Source of the DNA: Desulfitibacter sp. BRH_c19
GTDB taxonomy: Bacteria > Bacillota > DSM-16504 > Desulfitibacterales > Desulfitibacteraceae
Assembly (NCBI GenBank): GCA_001515945.1
Contig: LOER01000026.1
Coordinates: 124,001 to 188,000, forward strand
Length of the DNA stretch: 64,000 nt
Reading direction: 5' to 3'
Positions 8,683-18,098 of the stretch are shown here, one piece after another. The number at the start of each line of letters is the position of its first letter. Positions within the stretch are counted from its first letter, which is position 1. The notes beneath the pieces were generated by a model. That model was not told the DNA's origin, searched no databases, and worked only from the letters and a program-made list of their open reading frames with translations. Both the position numbers and the translations under genes were made by a program.

Positions 8683-8711
8683 AGCCTGATAACTTCAAAA
8701 AGGAGGTTACT

Positions 8712-8756
8712 ATGGAAATTATAAAAGAAATAAAATACGGGGAGGAAAATCAATGA
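8712..8756 (+). CDS. 14-codon upstream ORF (possible leader peptide)
   Basis: AGGAGG at 8701-8706 precedes ATG 8712. The reading frame encodes MEIIKEIKYGEENQ and stops at TGA 8754-8756, overlapping the ATG of the surface-protein gene (ATGA). The second ribosome site (GGGGAGG) for the large gene lies inside this mini-ORF. The layout would allow translational coupling. Whether the peptide is made is unknown. Confidence 0.45.
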   Translation: MEIIKEIKYGEENQ

Positions 8757-11494
8757 AAATAAGAATAATGTTGGTACTATTGATGTTAATAATGGTGGTG
8801 GGACTGATGCCTGTCAGCACAGGTGCCGTTGAAGTACGTTATCCGAGTGAATTAAGCGGATCTACTGGCGGCGGTAACTATCAGCACGTTTATTACGGAG
8901 AATATGGCGGCAACTCAATAAGATGGCGTGTTCTTGACAACAGAGAGGGGGAGCTGTTCCTGCTGTCCGAGGGATTGGTGGCAAAGAGATTTTTTGGATC
9001 AAATAAATATGGCACAGCGTCTATTCGGACTTGGCTCCTGGGATATTTTATGAGTTCTTTTACAGGCGAGGAACAGGAAATCATTCGCCCACAGCAGGTG
9101 TTTGATCCTGATACTAAAGAAGGAATCAATGCAACATACGATCCAAGCGGCGATAAAGTTTTCCTGCTTTCAAGAGGTGAAGTCAGTGTAACCTATTTCC
9201 CTCGTCTTAAAGCAGACCGCATAAGTACGGATATGTGGTGGCTGCGCACCTCTTATGATACAAATGTCCAGATTGTTAATGATAAAGGAGAAATCAAGTT
9301 TTTGCCTGGGGGGAGTAGCTCGTTGGGTATTCGCCCCGCTTCAAAATTAGATTTGTCATCTATTCTCTTCGCACCTGCCGCTGATACTGGCGAAACTGCA
9401 ACTTTGGGAAAGGATCTTACAGCGGTAAGCCAACTGACCGGTGATATGAAGTTAACTATAGCCGACGACAGCAACCAAACATTGTCCATTGATGACGTTA
9501 CAGCCAACAGCTCCACAAGCGGCAGCGAAGTCACAGTCAATTACAGCGGGGCAACCCCAAGCTCCAGCAACTACCTTTGCGTAGAGCTTACCAGTGAAAG
9601 CGATACCTATCGGGGTGCCATCAAGGAACTAACAGCAGGCAACGCAAGCGGCACAGCAACCTTTAATCTGCCCACAGCACTTACCTATAACAGCTACACC
9701 CTTAAGCTGTGGAATGAAAAATATAACCCGGCAAACCACACCAACTATGGGAGCACTCCAGTAACAACAAGTATTGAATTTGCCAATCCTATTATTAATG
9801 TTATCCCGTTCAGCGGTATTGTGGCAACCCAGTTTAATGGGAACTTGACCGCCCAAGGAGGATTTGGGCCCTACAGCTGGAGCGTTACCGGACTGCCGTC
9901 CGGGCTTAGCTTGGACTCTTCCACCGGTGAAATCAGCGGCACCCCGGAGGATACGGGAACCTATAACTTAACAACTACCGTCACCGATAGTGATAATAAA
10001 ACAGATACGGCAAACTATACCCTAACCATCTATCAGACTTTCTCCATTGACCTAGCTAATCTGACGGTTGATCCCGGGACATTGAGCCCGGGCTTTCACA
10101 AAAACATTGTGACCTATCAGGTGAATGCCGTTTCTAGCATAAACAGCATAGACATCACCGCAGTAATGGAAGACCCCGGCTCTACCTTGACCATTGCCGG
10201 GAGCCCGGCAACCCACACCGTGACTCAATCAGTCTACCTTGATCAGGGTGCCAATCTGATTCCCATTGTAGTCACGGCCTCCGGGGGACACACTCAAAAG
10301 TCCTATGTCATCTCGGTCAACGGTACAGCAAGTGACGCAAACCTGGCAAGCCTTTCGGTTAATGGACATAGTTTAAACCCGGTGTTTTCAGCAGGGGAAA
10401 CAAACTATACTATCAACCTGGACAACAGTGTTGAAACATTGGAACTTTCAGCGTCAACTAGTGACACCAAGGCCTTGATGCTTGTAGAAGGGGCCATTTT
10501 AAATAGCGGGGATTCGCAGACAATTAACCTGGATACAGGGGAAAACACCATAGAGGTGATGGTGGTGGCCCAGGACGCGTCTACTCAGACCTATACTGTG
10601 ACGGTTAACCGTGCTACGGGGAATGTAGATCTTAGCGGTCTGACCCTAAGTGATGGAATCTTGAATCAAACCTTTGACCCGTCAGTTAACCAATATACTG
10701 CCGATGTGGTCAATAGCATTTCTGAGGTTATAGTGACACCAACCCTGTCAGACTCTGAGGCAACCACTACAGTAAACGGGGATGCACCATCCCTACCAGT
10801 CAGTCTTGAAGTAGGGGAAAATACCATTAACATAGTAGTAACAGGAAAAGATGGAGTAAGCACAAAAACCTACCAGGTCATCATTACCCGCAAAGAAGTA
10901 CTGACCATAAACAATGAAAGCCTGCCCATAGGAATAATAGGAGGATCATATGATGCTACTATGACGGCAGCAGGGGGAACTGAAGCTTATACATGGACAG
11001 CAACAGGACTTCCTGCAGAACTCACCCTCAATGAAAATGGAGAAATTACAGGAACCCTTGAGAGTGAAGGAAACTACCTAGTGGAAGTCAAGGTAACTGA
11101 TAGCACTGGAACTGAGGCCAGTAAAACGTTATCTCTGAGGGTTAATCTGGGCTCTGGCAACGGAGCCTACATCATCCATCCTATTGATGACACAACATAT
11201 ACAAAAGGATATACAGAGGGTGCCATTCCAATAATGACAGTAAAAGAAGGCATATCCGGTTTTAAATACTTTTCGGCATTAATTGAGCCTGTTACAGGAA
11301 ATAGTGGGAATGAGGTATGTGTTTTTATTCATATAAGAAACGGACAGCAGATATCAATTAATGCAACAAAGGCGGATTTTGATACAGTAAATCAAGCAAA
11401 GGCCGCATTCAATGTGAGGGCAGGTGATATCATCAAATCCTATATCGTAGACGATTTAACCAACGACCCGGATACCAATCCCAATGTTTTATAG
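8753..11494 (+). CDS. Secreted multidomain surface protein (DUF6273, putative Ig and cadherin-like domains)
   Basis: 913 residues. A signal peptide is visible (MKIRIMLVLLMLIMVVGLMP, processing near STGAVE). Residues about 35-205 resemble DUF6273 (GGNSIRWRVLDNREGELFLL, SIRTWLLGYF, DMWWLRTSYD). About 345-428 and 718-800 are two putative-Ig (He_PIG) units (FGPYSWSVTGLPSGLSLD; EAYTWTATGLPAELTLN). Between them are three cadherin-like beta-sandwich units with repeated LS-N-G-LNPxF and TYTVTVNR patterns. No SLH or LPXTG anchor is seen, so it may be held by the SLH protein encoded 28 bases downstream. Role: cell-surface or matrix protein, ligand unknown. Ends in TAG. Confidence 0.8.
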   Translation: MKIRIMLVLLMLIMVVGLMPVSTGAVEVRYPSELSGSTGGGNYQHVYYGEYGGNSIRWRVLDNREGELFLLSEGLVAKRFFGSNKYGTASIRTWLLGYFMSSFTGEEQEIIRPQQVFDPDTKEGINATYDPSGDKVFLLSRGEVSVTYFPRLKADRISTDMWWLRTSYDTNVQIVNDKGEIKFLPGGSSSLGIRPASKLDLSSILFAPAADTGETATLGKDLTAVSQLTGDMKLTIADDSNQTLSIDDVTANSSTSGSEVTVNYSGATPSSSNYLCVELTSESDTYRGAIKELTAGNASGTATFNLPTALTYNSYTLKLWNEKYNPANHTNYGSTPVTTSIEFANPIINVIPFSGIVATQFNGNLTAQGGFGPYSWSVTGLPSGLSLDSSTGEISGTPEDTGTYNLTTTVTDSDNKTDTANYTLTIYQTFSIDLANLTVDPGTLSPGFHKNIVTYQVNAVSSINSIDITAVMEDPGSTLTIAGSPATHTVTQSVYLDQGANLIPIVVTASGGHTQKSYVISVNGTASDANLASLSVNGHSLNPVFSAGETNYTINLDNSVETLELSASTSDTKALMLVEGAILNSGDSQTINLDTGENTIEVMVVAQDASTQTYTVTVNRATGNVDLSGLTLSDGILNQTFDPSVNQYTADVVNSISEVIVTPTLSDSEATTTVNGDAPSLPVSLEVGENTINIVVTGKDGVSTKTYQVIITRKEVLTINNESLPIGIIGGSYDATMTAAGGTEAYTWTATGLPAELTLNENGEITGTLESEGNYLVEVKVTDSTGTEASKTLSLRVNLGSGNGAYIIHPIDDTTYTKGYTEGAIPIMTVKEGISGFKYFSALIEPVTGNSGNEVCVFIHIRNGQQISINATKADFDTVNQAKAAFNVRAGDIIKSYIVDDLTNDPDTNPNVL

Positions 11495-11522
11495 ACGGAC
11501 ACTTTTAAAAAGAGGTGATAAA

Positions 11523-13091
11523 ATGATTAAGAGAAATTCTATTCTGAGTGTTTGTAGAATTTTCATATACAGCTTTTTGTGTCTGGCATTGGTTGTTCCT
11601 GGTTCAGCTTTTGCAGATACTATCAGTCTAACAATTGAACCCACAAGGGGATATGCAGGGGATAGTGTAATCGCTTCCGGCACAGCAGGTCATTCAGAAT
11701 GGGTGACCATAAAGGGCTTGGATGGTGAAGGTAGCATTGTATACTTAAATTCTATTATGTCAGATGAAAACGGTAATTACTCCGATACATTCAGAATCCC
11801 GGACATCCCACCAGGGGAGCTTCGGTTAATAGCGGGGTATGGAAGTAATATAATCACAGAGCTGTTTACAGTTGCTGCTTCCCGCTCCGGTGGTGGAGGA
11901 GGAAGGAATGTAGCACATACCTACAAAGCAGTTGTTTCAAGAAACAGTAAACCGGAGACCAATCTACCGGTCAATGTCAATTCTGATAAAGACAGGGCAA
12001 CAGTAAACCTGGAAACTTTGACGGGGGATATTTTCACAGGCAAGGAAAGGACCACCGTCATCGTGCCTTCCATCCATGGAGTGACCTCCTATACCTTGGG
12101 GATTCCCGCAGATACCATGTCCCGCTCTCAAAGGGAAGGTGCATTGACCTTCTCTACTGACCCAGGAAGTATCACCATAGGGGATAATATGCTTTCAGGG
12201 ATTTCGGAAACGGAAGGCAAAGAAACATGTATCACTATAGGTGAGGGAAACAAATCCCACCTGCCTGATGAAATAAAAGCAGCTATAGGTGAACGACCCT
12301 TAGTTCAGCTCACATTGACAGTAGATGGAGAGCAAACCCAATGGAATAACCCAGAGGCACCAGTCATGGTCGCCATACCGTATATTCCTACAGAAGAGGA
12401 GCTAAAGGACCCAGAGCATATCACAATATGGTATATTGACGGCGAGGGTAATGTAGTGGAAGTACCATCAGGAAGGTATGACCCTGCCACGGGATTGGTC
12501 ACCTTCACAACCACACATTTTAGTAAATATGCTGTTGTATATGTAACAAAAACTTTTGAAGACTTGGAAAGTGTGGCATGGGCGGAGAAACAAATTGAAG
12601 TCCTTGCATCTAAGGGTATATTGAAAGGTACATTGGAAAAAGAATACGCACCTCAAACAAACATCACAAGGGCAGACTTCCTGTATTTTTTCGTAAGGAC
12701 CTTGGGTGTCGATGCCAAGGTTGATGAAAACTTTGATGACATAAGTGAAGATGCATATTACTACAAAGAAATAGCAATAGCCAAAAAGCTCGGCATCACC
12801 AATGGCATTGGAAACAACAAATTCAACCCCAATGAAAGCATCACCAGGCAGGACATGATGACACTTACGGAAAGGGCCTTAAGAATGCTGAAAAAACTTG
12901 AACAACAAGGAACAGCTTCAGACTTGGAGAAGTTTGTTGACCAATCCAGTATTGCAGCCTATGCTGTAGATAGCGTTGCTTCTGTAGTAAAGGAAGGGTT
13001 GATCGTGGGTAGTGCTGATAAGATTAATCCCCTGGGCAATACCACAAGGGCTGAAACAGCCGTATTCTTATACAGGATATATAATAAATAG
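11523..13091 (+). CDS. SLH-domain S-layer-anchored protein
   Basis: 522 residues from ATG 11523, which follows AGAGGTGATAA. The signal peptide ends near GSAFA at about residue 31. Residues 32-118 look like a bacterial Ig-like fold (YAGDSVIASGTAGHSEWVTI), followed by a SGGGGG linker at 122-127, a beta-rich central region, and from about 345 to the end three SLH modules (WAEKQIEVLASKGILKG, NITRADFLYFFVRTLG, SITRQDMMTLTERAL, NTTRAETAVFLYRI). SLH modules bind pyruvylated secondary wall polymer. Likely the anchored partner of the preceding surface protein and in the same operon. Ends in TAG. Confidence 0.85.
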   Translation: MIKRNSILSVCRIFIYSFLCLALVVPGSAFADTISLTIEPTRGYAGDSVIASGTAGHSEWVTIKGLDGEGSIVYLNSIMSDENGNYSDTFRIPDIPPGELRLIAGYGSNIITELFTVAASRSGGGGGRNVAHTYKAVVSRNSKPETNLPVNVNSDKDRATVNLETLTGDIFTGKERTTVIVPSIHGVTSYTLGIPADTMSRSQREGALTFSTDPGSITIGDNMLSGISETEGKETCITIGEGNKSHLPDEIKAAIGERPLVQLTLTVDGEQTQWNNPEAPVMVAIPYIPTEEELKDPEHITIWYIDGEGNVVEVPSGRYDPATGLVTFTTTHFSKYAVVYVTKTFEDLESVAWAEKQIEVLASKGILKGTLEKEYAPQTNITRADFLYFFVRTLGVDAKVDENFDDISEDAYYYKEIAIAKKLGITNGIGNNKFNPNESITRQDMMTLTERALRMLKKLEQQGTASDLEKFVDQSSIAAYAVDSVASVVKEGLIVGSADKINPLGNTTRAETAVFLYRIYNK

Positions 13092-13132
13092 TAAACGTCT
13101 TATCCTAAAAATGGTGAGATTTTAGTTATCGG

Positions 13133-13172
13133 AAAAAGTAGTTGGCTCAATGAATAGAGTCAACTACTTTTT
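13133..13172. terminator. Bidirectional terminator between convergent genes
   Basis: A 16-bp stem (AAAAAGTAGTTGGCTC against GAGTCAACTACTTTTT, one G-U) with an 8-base loop lies between the SLH gene and the sigma-54 activator gene. The A-run and T-run on either side let it work for both strands. Confidence 0.8.
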
Positions 13173-13187
13173 ACTAGAGCAATATGA

Positions 13188-14972
13188 TTATCCTAATAAG
13201 TCATATTTTTTTAATTTCCGATAAAGCGTGGCTAAACCTATATTCATGTTGTGGGCAATTTGCTTTTTAGCTCTCAAAGAGGTTCCTCCTTTTTGTAAAG
13301 CTTCCATAAGCATCTGTTTTTCACTAATCTGAACTCTTTCTTTAAAGTCTTCCGGTTCCGAAATAGGAATATCAATGGGCGTAAACAACCAGGGGGGCAA
13401 ATATTCATTGGAAATAATTGCTCCGGTAGGAGAAAAGTTAATGGCATATTCCATGGCGTTTTCCAATTCTCTTACGTTTCCTGGCCATGGATAAGATAAC
13501 AGGACATTGAGGGCTTCTGGGGAAACCCCACGGATATTTTTTTTCAAGCTTGCAGCGTATTTTTCGCACATATAATCAACGAGGAGAGGTATATCTTCTG
13601 GCCGTTGTCTTAAAGGGGGAATGACGAGAGGAATGACATTTAGGCGGTAATATAAATCTTCCCGAAATAATTTTTTTGCAATCTGTTCTTTCAAGTTTTG
13701 GTTAGTAGCTGAGATAATTCTGACATCCACATGAATTTTTTTTGTTCCACCTATTTTTTGAATGGTTTTTTCCTGCAAAACTCTTAAAATTTTAACCTGC
13801 AGGTGTAGGGGCATATCTCCGATTTCATCTAAAAAGATGGTGCCCCCTTCAGCCAGTTCAAATAAGCCGGGTTTTCCGTCGTGTTTAGCCCCTGTAAAAG
13901 CACCTTTTTCGTATCCAAATAGCTCACTTTCTAGTAGTGAGTCTGGAATGGCACTACAGTTAATGTCCACAAAAGGTTCCTTTGCCCGAAGGCTGGAATT
14001 ATGAATAGCCCGAGCAAACAGTTCTTTTCCAGTCCCACTTTCCCCTGTAATCAAGATCGTGGAATAGCTTTGGGCCACATTTAAGGCCATTTTTTTTGCT
14101 TCTTTTATAATTAGGCTCTTGCCGATGATATGATCAAATGCTGTTGTTTGTTCCCTCTTGGTAAGACGGTAGGCTACACGATAAATGCTTTCTTCTGGAG
14201 AAAAAGACTCTACGGCACCGACGATGGTATCTGCGTCTTTAATTAGAGTAGCATTAGAAACTAGGTTAATGCTTTCTCCTAAGGTATTATTACAGTAGAT
14301 TTTTTCTTCATAAAATGAAGCAGAATTGGATAAAGCTTTGTTAAGCAAACTGTTGGGAGCTACATTGGATATATGTTTTCCTATAGCGTCCTCTTTAGAA
14401 ATTCCATAATTTCTTGCGGCAGATTGATTAAAGCAGGTGATGGTGCCGTGCTCGTTGCAGGATATGATTCCCTCGTGTACCGAATTTATGATTGTCTCCA
14501 AATATTCATTAGTCCGACACACCTCTTCCATAAAGATAGCTTCCTGAAGTTTTGTTGCCAAAAGATCGGCCATCTTCCCCGTAAAATCAAGGAAAATATT
14601 TTGATTGTTTATAAGAATTTCTTTTTGAATTTCGTTAAACCCCACTAAACTTATTACTCCATAACACTTTCCATTTGCGGTGATGGGATAGTAAATACCA
14701 CCTAAATAATAACAATCATCTTTATCGGGACAGGGAGCACACATTTTGTGTTGACCAGGCTTAGTTAAAACGAATGGATGATTGCTTTCTAGTACGTACC
14801 GGTTAATATGGGAATCAGATAACCTTTGATGCAATAGTAGTCCTCTTATTCGCCCTGTGGCACCTAAAACAATGTAATCCTCATCTACAATTTCTGTTTC
14901 AACCTTAAGTGCTGCGGAAATCACTTCTGCAACACTTTGTACATCTTTTTGAATTTTATAGAGATAACCCAT
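13188..14972 (-). CDS. Sigma-54-dependent transcriptional activator (sensor-PAS-AAA+-Fis)
   Basis: 594 residues. The N-terminal sensor region (about 1-150) contains a cysteine group [10 protein letters not shown] (Cys78/81/87) that could bind metal or sense redox. A PAS domain follows (about 155-265; [18 protein letters not shown]). The AAA+ domain has Walker A GESGTGKE (310-317) and the sigma-54 contact loop GAFTGA (357-362). The C-terminus is a Fis-type helix-turn-helix ending in [17 protein letters not shown]. It is divergent from the methylamine operon, which has a matching -24/-12 promoter, so it is the probable activator of that operon. The effector (amine, corrinoid or redox state) is unknown. 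ATG 14972 follows GAGGAGG. Confidence 0.88.
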   Translation of the reverse strand: MGYLYKIQKDVQSVAEVISAALKVETEIVDEDYIVLGATGRIRGLLLHQRLSDSHINRYVLESNHPFVLTKPGQHKMCAPCPDKDDCYYLGGIYYPITANGKCYGVISLVGFNEIQKEILINNQNIFLDFTGKMADLLATKLQEAIFMEEVCRTNEYLETIINSVHEGIISCNEHGTITCFNQSAARNYGISKEDAIGKHISNVAPNSLLNKALSNSASFYEEKIYCNNTLGESINLVSNATLIKDADTIVGAVESFSPEESIYRVAYRLTKREQTTAFDHIIGKSLIIKEAKKMALNVAQSYSTILITGESGTGKELFARAIHNSSLRAKEPFVDINCSAIPDSLLESELFGYEKGAFTGAKHDGKPGLFELAEGGTIFLDEIGDMPLHLQVKILRVLQEKTIQKIGGTKKIHVDVRIISATNQNLKEQIAKKLFREDLYYRLNVIPLVIPPLRQRPEDIPLLVDYMCEKYAASLKKNIRGVSPEALNVLLSYPWPGNVRELENAMEYAINFSPTGAIISNEYLPPWLFTPIDIPISEPEDFKERVQISEKQMLMEALQKGGTSLRAKKQIAHNMNIGLATLYRKLKKYDLLG

Positions 14973-15046
14973 AAAAACCTCCTCAAAAATTATCGATATT
15001 AATAACTTCTTCTCATTTGTTAGAATTCCTTTCTTGAAAGTTGACT

Positions 15047-15067
15047 ATTTCTCAAGTGGTGAGTATT
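15047..15067. promoter_or_regulatory. Imperfect dyad, candidate activator binding site
   Basis: ATTTCTCA and TGAGTATT flank AGTGG (6 of 8 positions symmetrical) about 65-85 bases upstream of the -24/-12 promoter, a usual distance for an enhancer-type site. Only one copy is obvious. Confidence 0.3.
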
Positions 15068-15131
15068 CTTTTTTGTTCCATTAGCCTTTAAAATAATACT
15101 AGGAGAGCTTTCAGCAGATTTGTTAAACAGT

Positions 15132-15147
15132 TGGCATAATGTTTGCA
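15132..15147 (+). promoter_or_regulatory. Sigma-54 (-24/-12) promoter of the methylamine operon
   Basis: TGGCAT at 15132-15137 and TTGCA at 15143-15147. The invariant GG (15133-15134) and GC (15145-15146) are separated by exactly 10 bases, matching the consensus TGGCAC-N5-TTGCA. It lies 45 bases before the first methyltransferase gene and beside a divergent sigma-54 activator gene. Confidence 0.88.
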
Positions 15148-15192
15148 ATATATAACAAAAAATAGGAAGACAAAAGGAGGGACAAGTTTTAG

Positions 15193-16641
15193 ATGAATCA
15201 TGTTAAATGGAAATCAACAATGGAAGTGTTGACAACAAAGGAGATTAATACTGTTCATGAAGCGAGTCTGCACATCCTTGAGAAAACTGGTATTTTAATG
15301 CCATTAGACAATCCCAGGTATGATCGCCTTCAGGACTTAGGTGCGAAAGTTGATCGAGAAAATAAAAGGGTCTATTTTCCACCCAATGTTATAGAGGATG
15401 CTTTAAAAAAAGCTCCATCCAATTACACACTTTGTGCTAGAGATCCAGAAAATGATCTCCCACTTGATGGTGAACATGGCTACCTTACCCTAGATGGATG
15501 CGGAAACCAGGTTATTGATATAGACACTGGTGATGTCTGTTTATCTTCAAAAGAAAGCCTTGGTAACGCCATAAGATTGGCCGACTTCTTACCTCAAATT
15601 GCTTTTTTGTGGCCTTGTATTAGCGCTCAGGACTGTAATCCAAGAATTCAACCGTTACATGAACTGCATGCTATGTTGCTAAATTCAAGTAAGCATATTC
15701 AAGCAATGACGGCGGTAGATCCTGTAAATGCTCATGGTACCGTGGAAATTGCTGCTGCAGTTGTTGGAGGCAAAGAAAATTTAAAGAATAGGCCGATTAT
15801 TTCAAATTTCCAGTGTAGTATTAGCCCACTTTCCTATGATGGTCATGGACTTGAAGCAGCTTTGATATTTGCAGAAGCTGGGGTACCAACAGGTTTTATG
15901 ATCATGCCTATAGGTTGTGCAACTGCACCGGCAACCTTAGCAGGAGAGATTGCTCTTGGAAATGCTGAGATTATTGCCGGAATGGCTTTCTTGCAAATCA
16001 TGTGTCCAGGCACACCTACTTTTTACGGATCTTGTGCTACCATGATGGAGCTAAAAAGGGGAGGAGTTACCTGCGGGGGACCAGAAGATTTTATACTGCA
16101 AGCAGCAGCTGCCCAAATGGCTCATTTCTATCAGGTGCCAGCCAATATAGGCACCTTTGCTACAGGGGCAAAAGCAAGCGATTGGCATGCAGGAGTGGAG
16201 AATTCTATATCTGGAGCAGTAAGCATGTTTTCAAAGGCTGATATGATGTGTGGTGCCGGCTTAATTAACGGGGCCAGTACCTTCTCTTTTGAACAGTGTG
16301 TCATGGATTGTGAAATTTATGAAATTTTACGAAGGGTGACGCAAGGATGTGATGTAAGCCCTGAAACACTAGCATTGGAAGTAATTGACCAAGTAGGTCC
16401 GGGAAATCACTATATGGTAGAAGAACATACAGTCAAGCATTTGAGAGAAGTATGGCAGCCAACGGTGATAGACCGCAGTCTTTATGATGAATGGGTAATA
16501 AAAGGTAAACCGTCACCGGAGCAGATTGCCCGGGAAAAAGCCAAAGAGATTTTGGCTAAACACCAACCTATGAAGCTTCAAAATGCCCAAATAGTTCAAG
16601 AAATAATAAATGAGTATGAGAAGAAAACCAAAAGAAGGTAA
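15193..16641 (+). CDS. Non-pyrrolysine MttB-superfamily methyltransferase
   Basis: 482 residues aligned end to end with the pyrrolysine-type MttB encoded downstream (for example ISPLSYDGHGLEAALIFAEA, ATLAGEIALGNAEIIAGM, TFYGSCATMMELKRGG, and the C-terminal VEEHTVKHLRE). At the pyrrolysine position it has an ordinary residue (Ala or Thr in FATGAKASDW). Characterised non-pyrrolysine homologues such as MtgB transfer a methyl group from a quaternary amine like glycine betaine to a corrinoid protein. A quaternary amine that feeds tri- or dimethylamine to the next enzymes is therefore plausible, but the substrate is not proven. First gene after the sigma-54 promoter, with AAAGGAGG upstream. Confidence 0.85.
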   Translation: MNHVKWKSTMEVLTTKEINTVHEASLHILEKTGILMPLDNPRYDRLQDLGAKVDRENKRVYFPPNVIEDALKKAPSNYTLCARDPENDLPLDGEHGYLTLDGCGNQVIDIDTGDVCLSSKESLGNAIRLADFLPQIAFLWPCISAQDCNPRIQPLHELHAMLLNSSKHIQAMTAVDPVNAHGTVEIAAAVVGGKENLKNRPIISNFQCSISPLSYDGHGLEAALIFAEAGVPTGFMIMPIGCATAPATLAGEIALGNAEIIAGMAFLQIMCPGTPTFYGSCATMMELKRGGVTCGGPEDFILQAAAAQMAHFYQVPANIGTFATGAKASDWHAGVENSISGAVSMFSKADMMCGAGLINGASTFSFEQCVMDCEIYEILRRVTQGCDVSPETLALEVIDQVGPGNHYMVEEHTVKHLREVWQPTVIDRSLYDEWVIKGKPSPEQIAREKAKEILAKHQPMKLQNAQIVQEIINEYEKKTKRR

Positions 16642-16680
16642 GAAACCAGATACTCGGATAAAAGGAATAGGAGGACACAA

Positions 16681-18075
16681 ATGATTGAAAATATTTTTAC
16701 CAGAATGGGAGATGGATCTGGAATATATATGAGTCGTGAAGAAATCCAACATGACTTGCAAGAGGGCACCCGTGATGCTGCAGATAGGGGGAATATTTCA
16801 GAACTGTCTAAAGAAGAATTAGATTACCTGTTTGAAATTATTGCTTCACCTGTTAATGTTACCAGTGTGATAAGAGGAAAGGAAGTAGTGACTTCTTCGG
16901 ATTCAGGAGCTTTTAAAATTACTTATCAGGCCAATATAGCTATGGACAGGGCTACGGCTATACAAGTTCATGAGAAGGTTCTCTCGGCGGATTCCCTGGA
17001 CCTGGGAAATATAGACTACAGCTACAAAGCTGTAAAGTCCATTCTCCATGACGAAGCCAAGGTAATGGAAAATGTACAGTTGAACACCACAATACCGATT
17101 TTATACGGAGCCATGCCAAACCTAGGTTTATATACTAAACCAGATGGTCCTGTAGAAAACTGGTCGGAGTTGCTGCCTCTAGGAAAAATAGCTGAAGCTA
17201 GAGCTGCTCAGGAAGAGGCAGTTGAGCATGCTGTAAAAGATATGGTGTATATTGCGGAGGGTATGTATGAAGCCGGAGCGGATGGAATGAATTTTGATAC
17301 CTGTGGTGCCTCAGGGGATGCCGATGTTCTAGCAGCACTAAAGGCAATTGAAATTATAAAACAAAAATACCCTGACTTAGGGATAGAAATGGGTATGGCC
17401 GGAGAATTTATTTTAGGTATGCATGGTCAACTAGAATATGATGGAACGCGTCTGGCCGGCTTATATCCTCATAAGCAGGTAGAAATCGCAGAAAAAGCAG
17501 GGGTAAACATTTTTGGCCCAGTAGTAAATACCAACAGCAACAGGTCATTCCCATGGAATATTGCCAGAGCAGTAACTTTTATAAAAGCTTGTTCTGAAAT
17601 ATCAAATATTCCAGTTCATGCAAATGTGGGAATGGGGGTAGGAGGCACACCAATGTCACCAGTTCCCCCGGCTGATGCGGTGTCAAGAGCTGTTAAAGCC
17701 ATAGTAGAGATTGGGAAGGCTGATGGATTGTAGGTGGGTTCCGGAGATCCATTTGGAAATGAAGCGACTCAAGAAGTAGCCGTTGGCATGGGCGGAATTC
17801 GTACTGCCGGAGATCTGGTATTACGTCTGCAACTGGCCAAAGGTATGAAGATAACAGAAGCTAAAAAATATGTGGCCCAAAAGTTAGGCATAACGCCATT
17901 TGAATTGAGTGACTGCTCAATAATGCGGGAAATACGCGAGGAATTGGATATAGGATATCCTATGCCAAACCATGGGGCAGCTAAGGGAATTGAAGCTAAG
18001 ATTCGGATTGCTAGTGTGCTTGGCATCAAAATCAATTCTGTGGAAAGATTTAAGAGAAAAACGGATTTAAAATAG
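16681..18075 (+). CDS. mtbB: Dimethylamine methyltransferase with in-frame UAG (pyrrolysine)
   Basis: 464 residues if the TAG at codon 351 (17731-17733) is read as pyrrolysine. The sequence around it (KADGL, pyrrolysine, VGSGDPFGNEA) and the flanks (MNFDTCGASGDADVLAALKA, MGMAGEFILGMHGQ, NVGMGVGGTPMSPVPPADAV) match MtbB, in which pyrrolysine is at about 356. It forms a TIM barrel that moves a methyl group from dimethylamine to the corrinoid protein MtbC. Reading stops at a second TAG (18073-18075), with TGA only nine codons later (18100-18102). AGGAGG lies before ATG 16681. No corrinoid protein gene is in the window. Confidence 0.93.
17731..17733 (+). other. In-frame UAG decoded as pyrrolysine in mtbB
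   Basis: Codon 351 of mtbB. The protein similarity continues in the same frame for 113 codons after it. Six-base arms ATGGAT (17723-17728) and ATCCAT (17747-17752) bracket the codon, a weak candidate context hairpin. Confidence 0.92.
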
Positions 18076-18098
18076 ATTTTTACAGAAAGGGTGAGGAT

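Noticed and set aside
17734-18075. Open frame after the mtbB UAG as a separate gene
   Set aside because: It begins directly after the UAG with no ribosome site or start codon of its own, and its sequence is the C-terminal part of MtbB in the same frame.
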